A stretch of DNA of 64,000 bases, from contig JADJTX010000024.1 in NCBI GenBank assembly GCA_016710985.1, positions 1 to 64,000 of the forward strand, given 5' to 3'. The position numbers were made by a program, and so were the translations under genes. This document shows positions 56,650 to 64,000 of the stretch, one piece after another; within the stretch, counting starts at the first letter, position 1, and every line of letters begins with the position of its first letter. Source of the DNA: Ignavibacteria bacterium. Its GTDB lineage: Bacteria; Bacteroidota; Ignavibacteria; Tepidaquicellales; Tepidaquicellaceae. Under the pieces are notes generated by a model that searched no databases, had not been told where the DNA came from, and saw only the letters and a list, made by a program, of their open reading frames with translations.

Positions 56650-58527
56650 ATGAAATTAAATTTACTCTGTTTTATTTCTTCTGCAATTCTGTTTTTTAAT
56701 GTCACAATGTTTATCCGGGCACAGGATTCTTATACTGTAGAGCTTGAGCAAATAAACATTCCCGGTGCTCCGCTGATTCATTCGTTTGCGTTTGCACAGT
56801 CAGGTGACAGGTGGCTTTTTATCGGAGGAAGGACAAATGGTCTTCACGGTTTCTCAGGCGCAAGCTCTTTTCCGAAGCAGTACTCTAACATTAATATTTA
56901 TGTTGTCGATCCGAATACCCAACAGACATGGTCACGGAATATATTTCTCGACCTGCCGTTTTCAGTTGCAGATCAGTTCAGATCAGCTAATATGCAATAC
57001 ACTCAGATCGGGAATAAATTATATTTTTCCGGAGGATACGGCTATGACAGTACATCAAACGGTTTGATAACTTTCCCCGTTTTGAAAGTCATCGATGTAA
57101 GTGAAATGATCAATGCAGTGATGACCGGAACATCGATAGCTCCCTTTGTACGCGGAGTTACAGACAGCAGAATGCAGGTATGCGGAGGTGAGATTCATAA
57201 ACTCGGAGATTATTTTTATTTAATAGGCGGACATAAGTTTACCGGTACTTATAGAATATTAGTTAATGATCAGGTCTATACAAATCAGATCAGAAAATTC
57301 AAGATCAATGATGACGGTGTGAATGTAAGTATAGTTGATTATACGGCATACTCTGACACAGCGCAGTATCACAGGCGCGATATGAATGTTGTCCCTGCAA
57401 TTAAGCCGGACGGAATTACTCCTTATATGATCCTTTACGGCGGAGTATTCAAATCAAATGTTAACTTACCATTCCTGAATCCAGTTTATATTGATGAAGC
57501 AGGTATAAACGTGGACTACAGCTTTGAACAAAAGATGAGCCAGTATACCTGTTCAAATATGTCAGTGTATGATTCCGTCACTCAGAAAATGCATACAACT
57601 TTTTTTGGCGGTACAAGTTTGTATTATCAGAATGAAATAACAAATGCACTGGTATATGATTCGTTAGTTCCGTTTATCAAAGATATAACAACCTTATCAA
57701 GATCTCCTAATGGCACTTCAGCGGAAAAAGTCATGACTCTGAAATTCCCTGCGCTATTAGGAACTAATGCAAACTTTATTTTAAGTGATTCCATTCCTCA
57801 GTTTGAAAACGGTGTGATCAAGCTGCATCATCTTGATGCGCATGCATTTGCGGGATATATCTTCGGCGGGATCAGAGCTTTAATGCCGAATAACGGCTTA
57901 AGCTATCCGAGTGAATATATTTATAGAGTTTATATAAATCCGGATAATGTGCTGCCGGTTGAACTTGCTTCATTTACTTCAAATGTAAATAAGAAAAATG
58001 TTTTTCTTAACTGGAGCACAGCATCTGAAAGTAATAACTCCGGTTTTGAAATAGAAAGAGTTTCTGCTGTCAGTAATAATACGTCTGCATGGATAAAGGT
58101 TGGTGCTGTTCACGGGCATGGAAATACCGGTTCGGTCCGGAATTATTCATTTGAAGATAAGAATCTTACTACGGGTAAATATAATTACCGGTTAAAGCAG
58201 ATAGATTACAACGGAAATTCCGAATACTTTTATTTATCCGGAGAGGTAGTAATTGGAGTTCCGGAAAAATATTATTTATCACAAAATTATCCCAATCCGT
58301 TTAACCCTACCACTAAGATCGACTTTGAATTGCCAAATGACGGGAACGTTACAATTAAAATTTATGACAATAAAGGATCTGAAGTAAAAACTCTTACAGA
58401 TGAATTTAAGACTGCCGGTTACTATACAGTTAATTTTTCCGGAGCTGATCTGGCGAGTGGTGTTTATTTTTATAAGTTTGAAACCGGAGCTTTTGTTGAA
58501 ACTAAGAAGATGGTTGTTTTGAAATAA
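56650..58527 (+). CDS. Kelch-like beta-propeller T9SS surface protein, copy 2 with extra domain
   Basis: 625 aa. Its first ~430 residues match copy 1 blade for blade (WLFIGGRTNGLHGF, KLYFSGGYGYDSTSNG, DSRMQVCGGEI). It then has an extra beta-sandwich of about 100 residues (VELASFTSNVNKKNVFLNWS ... YNYRLKQIDYNGNSEYF), the common pre-sorting-domain module, before the type A sorting domain (NYPNPFNPTT ... KKMVVLK). Tandem duplication with gain or loss of that module explains the pair. Intact. Confidence 0.86.
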   Translation: MKLNLLCFISSAILFFNVTMFIRAQDSYTVELEQINIPGAPLIHSFAFAQSGDRWLFIGGRTNGLHGFSGASSFPKQYSNINIYVVDPNTQQTWSRNIFLDLPFSVADQFRSANMQYTQIGNKLYFSGGYGYDSTSNGLITFPVLKVIDVSEMINAVMTGTSIAPFVRGVTDSRMQVCGGEIHKLGDYFYLIGGHKFTGTYRILVNDQVYTNQIRKFKINDDGVNVSIVDYTAYSDTAQYHRRDMNVVPAIKPDGITPYMILYGGVFKSNVNLPFLNPVYIDEAGINVDYSFEQKMSQYTCSNMSVYDSVTQKMHTTFFGGTSLYYQNEITNALVYDSLVPFIKDITTLSRSPNGTSAEKVMTLKFPALLGTNANFILSDSIPQFENGVIKLHHLDAHAFAGYIFGGIRALMPNNGLSYPSEYIYRVYINPDNVLPVELASFTSNVNKKNVFLNWSTASESNNSGFEIERVSAVSNNTSAWIKVGAVHGHGNTGSVRNYSFEDKNLTTGKYNYRLKQIDYNGNSEYFYLSGEVVIGVPEKYYLSQNYPNPFNPTTKIDFELPNDGNVTIKIYDNKGSEVKTLTDEFKTAGYYTVNFSGADLASGVYFYKFETGAFVETKKMVVLK

Positions 58528-58601
58528 GTATTGGGTATTGAGTAATAGGTTATTCTAACTTCTAATTGTCAGTACAATTAGAATTGAAGGAATAATACTT
58601 T

Positions 58602-59949
58602 CTATTTTAGCAGCAACATTCTCTTTGTGTCAACATGAATTCCATCAATATAAAGCGAATAGAAATATACCCCGCTTGAAATGTTATTTCCGTCAAACTC
58701 AACGTCATACTTTCCAGCACGTCTTGTTTCATTAACTAATTCCGCAACTTCATTACCAATTACATCAAATACTTTCAAACCGACAAATCGATTTTCGAAT
58801 AACGAATAACGAATAACAGTTTTTGGATTAAACGGGTTTGGATAATTTTGATACAATTGAAATGACTGAGGTTCAATGGTTGAAGGATCTTCAATTCCGA
58901 CAATGTAACTGTCCCAGCATTTATATATTGCTTCCTCAGTGACAACATAAACAAAATCTTTGCCCGCTTCTTTACAAATTCCTCTGACATTTTTAGATGG
59001 GCTGAAAGAATTATTGAACAGAAAACCTGAACCCGAATTTGTTGACCGGTATAGTCCCCCTGGCTGTTCCTGCATAAATTATGTTTTCATTATCAGGATC
59101 AGAATCAAAAAAGTTAATGCTGTCTGAAAGCGTATCTATGATGCTCCAGTTAAATCCCTTATCTGAAGATTTATAAAATTTATTTTTGCTGATTGCTAAC
59201 AGTGAGCTGTCCGTAAAATTAAATATTATCGAGTTAATTTTTTGATTTAAAGCAAACTGAAAATTGGTGCCGCTGTTTGAGCTGACAAACAATGAATCAT
59301 CAGCGGCATAAATATAGTTTGTATTTATTGGATTGATGGTAAGTGTTCCGTTAAAACTTCTTATTGTATTAAATTGAGACCAGGATATTCCTCTGTCGGT
59401 TGATTTATAAATTGTATCGTTTGAAGATGCATAGCATAATGAATCATTTATCGGGTTTATTGCTAAACCTCTGAAAACCTTATATTGAAAATTCTGAATA
59501 TCAGTCTTAGTACTACCATTATCGATTGAATAAAATAGCCGGATGTCATAAGGCGGATTTTGAGGATGAGGGACGCAGGTATTGATAAGTAAGAAATTAG
59601 TATCTTGCGGTGATACAGCAAATGCAGTCGGGAAATAATATCCTGAGACAGTGTAACCAATATAATAACTATAGTAAACCGCCCTGAATACAGAATGTGA
59701 AGCCGAATACCAGGTGTTTGCATTATAATTATATTTTATAAAATCATAATTACCGCTACCTAACATATCCGCAGCTGATTGTGTCATCCAGTATTTGAAA
59801 TTATTTGGACCCTGCTGGACATAAGTTGCTTTAATTTCATATATAGGATTAAGAATCCTTTCCCAGCCGTATGAATTCTGTGAATTAACATTATTATTGA
59901 TTAAAAAAGCATAGAGTATGATAATAATAATCCTCTTAGTCATATTCAT
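58602..59949 (-). CDS. BNR-repeat T9SS surface protein (frameshift at a G run)
   Basis: About 448 aa when 59011-59949 and 58602-59075 are joined. Signal peptide (MTKRIIIIILYAFLINNNVNS), BNR blades ('IYKSTDRGISWSQFNTI', 'LFVSSNSGTNFQFALNQK', 'FYKSSDKGFNWSIIDT', 'GLYRSTNSGSGFLFNN') and a type A sorting domain (NYPNPFNPKT ... KRMLLLK). The break is at the G5 run near 59057, where one base restores 'GTARGGLYRSTN'. The sorting domain contains a heptamer repeat (58794-58821). The start codon overlaps the proposed true stop of the upstream gene. Confidence 0.8.
58794..58821 (-). repeat. 7-bp tandem repeat inside a T9SS sorting domain
   Basis: Four units (ttcgaat, aacgaat x2, aacagtt on the plus strand) encode T-V-I-R-Y-S-L-F-E between NPFNPK and VGLKVFD: the same domain position as the repeats at 3459 and 5667 but a different word. 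Confidence 0.8.
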
Positions 59950-61502
59950 TATTTATTTAAAACAACTTTTCTGATTTCTTTAAAATTATATTATTCGAAA
60001 GAAACAAAATAGACTCCTGATAGGAATGAGCCGGCATCCCATTTTACTGTATATTCACCTGGTGAGAAGTATGAATTAACCAGCTGCAACAACTGCTTCC
60101 CGTCAATGCTGTAAATGTTTATTTTTAAATTCGCTTGTTTCGAAAGAGTGAATTTAAAATTTGTTTCCGGATTAAAAGGATTAGGATAGTTTTGTAAGAT
60201 ATTAAAGTCTTTAACATTTACATTTTCATTATTGACAGATATGGTTGGATTCAAATATTTCAAAGTAAGGAAATCATATTTCCCTGTTGAAGAATTCCTT
60301 GATTTACCGCAGAGATATACATTACCGCTAACATCAACCTGAAGATCATTTACATAATTAGAATCGGTATCGCTGTTGTATCTGCTGAATTTATCCGACC
60401 ATAAAAGATCACCGGCGGGAGAAAGTTTTACTGTATATATCTGAATACCGTGAGCATTTAAAGTCACAGTTCCACTTGCATAAATATTTCCGCTGTTATC
60501 GGTTTGTATTTTTGTAGCTGCATCATAGCTGTTTTCAGAGCCGTTATATCTGTATTCCCATACAAAGTCCCCGCTGCTGTTAAATTTAAGAACAACAAAA
60601 TCATAATCAACAGCAACACCCCAGCTCCTGCAGGCGATATAAATACTGCCGTTGCTATCACAGACGATATCGTATGGTTCGTTACGCCCGTTACCTGATC
60701 CGACATAGAAAGTAGTATCAACTACCGAGTTACCGGTATTAACTTTATATAAAAGAATTTTACTGTGCCAGACGTTTTGATCCCAGTATCCTGCAAAGAA
60801 ATTATAACTTGAATGATCATTTCTAATTCCCTTTCTGGCACCGAGTGGAAAACCTCCGCTGTATGCTAAATTGCCAACTGTATCATATGATATATACACC
60901 GGTCCTTCAGACCAAAATAAAAAATTACTAACATAGCGTCCCATAACATTTATTTTATTATCTACACCCATAAATAAACTCCAGGGATAATATAAAGTAT
61001 ATTGAGACGATGATTTGTAAACAGTCCAAAGAATAGAACCGTCAAGATTATACTTATCCGTTATGATTGTCTTGTTACTTGAATCGCTTAAGGCATAAAT
61101 TTTATTATCCTGTCCAAGGAGTATATCCGTGAATTTACCGTTTTTAAGTAAAGAAAGATTTCCCAGTGAAGTTAATTTTAAGAGCCCGTTGCTTCCGGAA
61201 ATAAAATAATTATCAATACCGTTAAAAATTATTTTGTTTGCTGTACCGTCAGGATAAAAATAATTCCATCTTAAATTACCGTAGATATCATATTTTAATA
61301 TTTTGTAAACGTTGCCATCGCCGGCTCCGGCTACATTTACATTGAAATTATCATCAATACAAAGCGAGCGGGCTTCTTGATTTGATAAACCGGTTCCACT
61401 GTTATGAAATCTTACCCATTGAAAATTTAATTGCGAAAATATATCAGAAGAAGTGAAAAAAGAGAGGATAAAACTGCATACTATAATAATCTTTTTGTTC
61501 AT
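59949..61502 (-). CDS. SBBP/delta-60-type repeat T9SS surface protein (possible internal stop near the end)
   Basis: 503 aa to the first stop at 59991. Signal peptide (MNKKIIIVCSFILSFFTSS), then beta-propeller repeats of the SBBP kind ('VVLKFNSSGDFVWEYRYNGS', 'IYASGTVTLNAHGIQIY', 'VSGNVYLCGKSRNSSTGKYD'). The sorting domain starts NYPNPFNPET and reads LKINIYSIDGKQLLQL and GVYFVSFE, where a TAA stops it. In the same frame it continues Y-N-F-K-E-I-R-K-V-V-L-N-K to a stop at 59949-59951. Those 13 residues are the usual last strand of the domain, and that second stop overlaps the ATG of the next gene (TAATG). The second stop is therefore probably the true end. Confidence 0.78.
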
Positions 61503-61684
61503 TTCTTAATTTATAATACCTAAGTTTAATTCTAATTTCAAAAAATCGAAATCATTATAAAAGTCAATTATCAGGTTGGAATCAGAGAATAACAACATCC
61601 GCAAATTTAGAATTATTTTAACTCCATTTTATAACACGCTGAAAATTTTTATATTTGTTAAAATTAAAATCAAACAATAAGTTT
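61503..61684. other. Divergent promoter region
   Basis: About 180 bases between a minus- and a plus-strand gene. TATATTTG (61650-61657) matches the TAnnTTTG -7 element, 27 bases before the DHS-like ATG. No TGACAAT at the N18 position. Confidence 0.4.
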
Positions 61685-62721
61685 ATGAAAACCAAAAAAG
61701 ATTATTTAAAAGAAACCATTCAACACATTGACATTAAAAAGCATAATGTGATTTCACTTGTCGAAGATATGCAGGACATGGCTTTCTCTTCAAGAGATCT
61801 TGCCACTGCAGCAAAATATTATGACATGATGCTTGCGGATAAAAACTGCTCCGTGATGCTTTGTCTTGCAGGTTCGCTTTTTTCAGCGGGATTAAAAATG
61901 TTGTTGTTGATATGGTGAGAAATAATATGGTCGATGCGATAGTTTCTACCGGCGCGATAATGGTAGATCAGGATTTCTTCGAAGGTCTCGGATTCAAGCA
62001 TTACAAAGGCTCGCAGTTCGTAGATGATAATGAAATGAGAGAGCTTATGATAGACAGGATCTATGATACTTACATTGATGAAGAAGATCTGAGAGAATGC
62101 GATATGATCATTGGAAAAATTTGTGATACACTCGAACACAGACCTTACTCATCGCGTGAATTTATCTGGCACATGGGCGAATATCTTTCCAAACACGGGA
62201 AGAATAAAGATTCTGTAGTACTGGCAGCTTATGAAAATAATGTTCCGATCTTTGTTCCGGCTTTTTCAGACTGTTCGGCGGGATTTGGCTTTGTTTATCA
62301 TCAGTATAATAATCCGGACTCACATGTTTCATTAGACTCTGCAAAAGATTTTCTGGAGCTGACAAAGATCAAGCTCGAAGCAAATGAATCCGGATTGTAT
62401 ATGGTCGGCGGCGGCGTTCCGAAAAACTTTGCGCAGGATACAGTTGTAGCTGCCGAAATATTAAACAAAGAAGTCCCGATGCATAAATATGCAATACAGA
62501 TCACGGTAGCTGATGACAGGGACGGTGCGTTGTCGGGTTCGACTCTGAAGGAAGCGAGTTCGTGGGGAAAAGTTGATATGACATATGAGCAAATGGTCTA
62601 TTGTGAAGCAACTATCGCAATGCCTCTCATTTCAGGATATGCATATCACAAGGGTAACTGGAAGAACAGGAAGAAGAGAGAGTTTCAGAAGATGTTTCAG
62701 AAGGAAAAAGTAGAAGCATAA
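61685..62721 (+). CDS. Deoxyhypusine-synthase-family protein (single frameshift at an A run)
   Basis: About 345 aa when joined from ATG 61685 (MKTKKDYLKETIQHIDIK). Family landmarks: 'CSVMLCLAGSLFSAGLK', 'VDMVRNNMVDAIVSTGA', 'FVPAFSDCSAGFGFVY', 'GGGVPKNFAQDTVV', 'SGSTLKEASSWGKVDM', the last with the lysine that in the eukaryotic enzyme carries the aminobutyl group. The break near 61897 is one A short (A5 to A6 restores L-K-N-V-V-V-D). Bacteria lack eIF5A, so the likely activity is transfer of an aminobutyl group from spermidine to another amine, such as homospermidine formation. Confidence 0.83.
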
Positions 62722-62746
62722 GAATTATTTTTTAGAGATCAAAAAT

Positions 62747-62777
62747 CAAAAGCGGTATTTATTGCCGCTTTTTTTAT
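62747..62777 (+). terminator. Rho-independent terminator after the DHS-like gene
   Basis: Stem AAAAGCGG / CCGCTTTT with a loop of about eight bases and a run of T. Confidence 0.82.
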
Positions 62778-62844
62778 TACAATAAAACAATATTGAACAA
62801 GACCCATATTAAGACTATATTTAGTCAACATTAAAATTACGCAT

Positions 62845-63126
62845 ATGAGCCTGAAGGATTCCATAAAGCCAATAAGTTATTTAAAAGCAAACGCAGCTGA
62901 AGTTGTAAGGGATGTTTCGGAAAACGGAAAGACATTATACATCACTCAAAATGGTGAAGCCAAAGTGGTTGTGCAAAGTATTACAGAATACGAGAAGACA
63001 CAGAATACGCTTGCTATGCTAAAGATACTGGCTTTAAGCGAAGAAGAAATTAAAAAGGGTAAACACAGACCGGCAGAAGAAGCTTTTGCTGCACTGAAAA
63101 AAAGAATTAAGAAGGATCAGAGATGA
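62845..63126 (+). CDS. Phd/YefM-family antitoxin
   Basis: 93 aa. The N-terminal half (IKPISYLKANAAEVVRDVSE ... LYITQNGEAKVVVQSITEY) is the Phd/YefM DNA-binding fold; the charged C-terminus would bind the toxin. Its TGA overlaps the toxin ATG (ATGA). Such antitoxins repress their own operon. Complete. Confidence 0.85.
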   Translation: MSLKDSIKPISYLKANAAEVVRDVSENGKTLYITQNGEAKVVVQSITEYEKTQNTLAMLKILALSEEEIKKGKHRPAEEAFAALKKRIKKDQR

Positions 63127-63446
63127 ACTATGATGTAAGGATAAACCCACTGGCAGAAAAAGATTTAGATGAAATTTATGAAAATATCTTGTTAAATGAT
63201 TGTAAAATTAATGCTGAAAAATTAATCGACAAGCTAATTCAAAAATGTTTAGATCTGAAAAAATTTCCTAACCGCGGGCACAAACTTCAGGAACTGGAAT
63301 ATATGGAGAAAAAAGACTATCTCGAAATACACTACAAACCTTACAGAATAATCTATAAAATAATTAACAGAATAGTTTTTATTTATTGTATCCTTGACGG
63401 AAGGAGAGATTTAAAGGATTTACTTAACAAAAGACTTCTAAGGTAA
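63123..63446 (+). CDS. RelE/ParE-superfamily toxin
   Basis: 107 aa. 'YDVRINPLAEKDLDEIYENI' at the start, 'FPNRGHKLQELEY' in the middle and 'YRIIYKIINRIVFIYCILDGRRDLKDLL' at the end are the compact RelE/ParE fold with its C-terminal catalytic strand. Could be an mRNA interferase (RelE) or gyrase poison (ParE); the sequence alone does not decide. Four-base overlap with the antitoxin gene. Intact. Confidence 0.85.
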   Translation: MNYDVRINPLAEKDLDEIYENILLNDCKINAEKLIDKLIQKCLDLKKFPNRGHKLQELEYMEKKDYLEIHYKPYRIIYKIINRIVFIYCILDGRRDLKDLLNKRLLR

Positions 63447-63502
63447 TACATGGTTCACGAAAATTCTTTCACTACCTCTTCCAAGCCTCTTGTGTTTTCA
63501 AA

Positions 63503-64000
63503 CTAAGAAACTCTCTTCTGCAATACCTCATCAACAATTGAATCCGGACACGATGCACCGCTTGTAAGTATTATTTTAACAGGATTTTTATCCGGTAAAA
63601 AATTTTCAGTTACTAATTCGTTTTGCTTGTGAATATCAAAGTGACTGATGAGATCTTTAGATAGAATTTTATCAGCTGATGAAATAAAATATGTCGGAAG
63701 TTTTTCTTCGCATAGTTCAACTATGTGAGATGTATTAGAACTGTTATACCCGCCTACTACTATCGCAAGGTCTGCATCCTTCTCAAGAAGTCCATATGTT
63801 GCTTTCTGATTATCGTGGGTAGCATAGCATAAAGTGTCCCGCGTATCTGCAAAATGATCAATAATAATTTCAACTCCGAATTTATTTATCATAACTTCTT
63901 TTAAATAATCCGCAATAGCCTGAGTTTCAGTTGCAAGCATAGTCGTCTGATTTACAACCCCTATCCGATCGAGATGAATTAAAGGATCAAAATTATTTGT
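63503..64000 (-). CDS. ispH: 4-hydroxy-3-methylbut-2-enyl diphosphate reductase IspH, 3' part
   Basis: The last ~165 codons; the gene continues beyond the window's right edge. The frame is open to base 64000, reading '...DRIGVVNQTTMLATETQAIA', so the ATG within it is not the start. It contains 'DTRDTLCYATHDNQKATYGL' (one cluster Cys), 'DLAIVVGGYNSSNTSHIVEL' (the substrate-binding NSSNT/SN loop) and 'ILTSGASCPDSIVDEVL' (the third cluster Cys). It reduces HMBPP to IPP/DMAPP with a 4Fe-4S cluster, the step after IspG. Confidence 0.93.
   Translation of the reverse strand, partial: TNNFDPLIHLDRIGVVNQTTMLATETQAIADYLKEVMINKFGVEIIIDHFADTRDTLCYATHDNQKATYGLLEKDADLAIVVGGYNSSNTSHIVELCEEKLPTYFISSADKILSKDLISHFDIHKQNELVTENFLPDKNPVKIILTSGASCPDSIVDEVLQKRVS

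Overview
The window is AT-rich bacterial chromosome. The best placement is the Ignavibacteria/Chlorobi side of the Bacteroidota superphylum. Evidence: at least nine secreted proteins end in a type A type IX secretion (T9SS) sorting domain with the NPFNP hallmark; several genes have a Bacteroidota-type -7 element TAnnTTTG; IspG is the long (about 650 aa) form with a large insertion. This is inference from content; no marker phylogeny was possible.

Layout. 1-5.9 kb: three large surface beta-propeller/BNR-type T9SS proteins, two of them broken. 5.9-21.2 kb: an envelope-biased block with several lipoproteins (two of them paralogues), a cobalamin-binding radical SAM enzyme, a membrane sensor lacking an output domain, a dockerin/T9SS protein, a second radical SAM enzyme, a transketolase-like enzyme, a PorV-like protein and beta-barrel proteins. 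Five envelope transcription units here share one promoter architecture, TGACAAW-N18-TATWTTTR. 21.4-34.4 kb: a zone of heavily frame-disrupted genes: carbonic anhydrase, OsmC, two and a part copies of an M3 oligoendopeptidase F, an intact IS4-family element, a copper-uptake locus with an OprC-like receptor, and a BNR/T9SS protein. 34.6-35.1 kb: a 21-bp minisatellite. 35.3-54.9 kb: mostly housekeeping genes: typA, tRNA-Leu(UAA), a PLD-like exoprotein, SirB1-like, UMF1 transporter, nusB, trmO, dnaG, a TolB-like lipoprotein, a second (42 = 2 x 21 bp) minisatellite, kup, a CDP-alcohol transferase plus cytidylyltransferase pair, rhomboid and ispG. 55-61.5 kb: four T9SS surface proteins. 61.7-64 kb: deoxyhypusine-synthase-like gene, a Phd/RelE-type toxin-antitoxin pair and the 3' part of ispH.

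Three signals go beyond ordinary annotation. (1) Nearly every non-trivial spacer carries a tandem array whose word differs from site to site but whose period is 7 bp; the two large minisatellites have periods 21 and 42, multiples of 7. Many arrays begin exactly at a stop codon on the coding strand, and some lie inside genes: in T9SS sorting domains, in the 3' ends of typA and a CDP-alcohol transferase gene, and in a signal peptide. (2) The shared long-spacer promoter of the envelope block. (3) A degraded copper locus whose receptor keeps the OprC CxxxM ligand motif.

Caution on frames: lesions in genes that should be essential (dnaG, typA) and in others (UMF1, DHS-like, rhomboid) are all single-base changes in homopolymers. 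I read these as probable sequence errors. The denser lesions at 21-34 kb could be unpolished repeats, real decay, or both.
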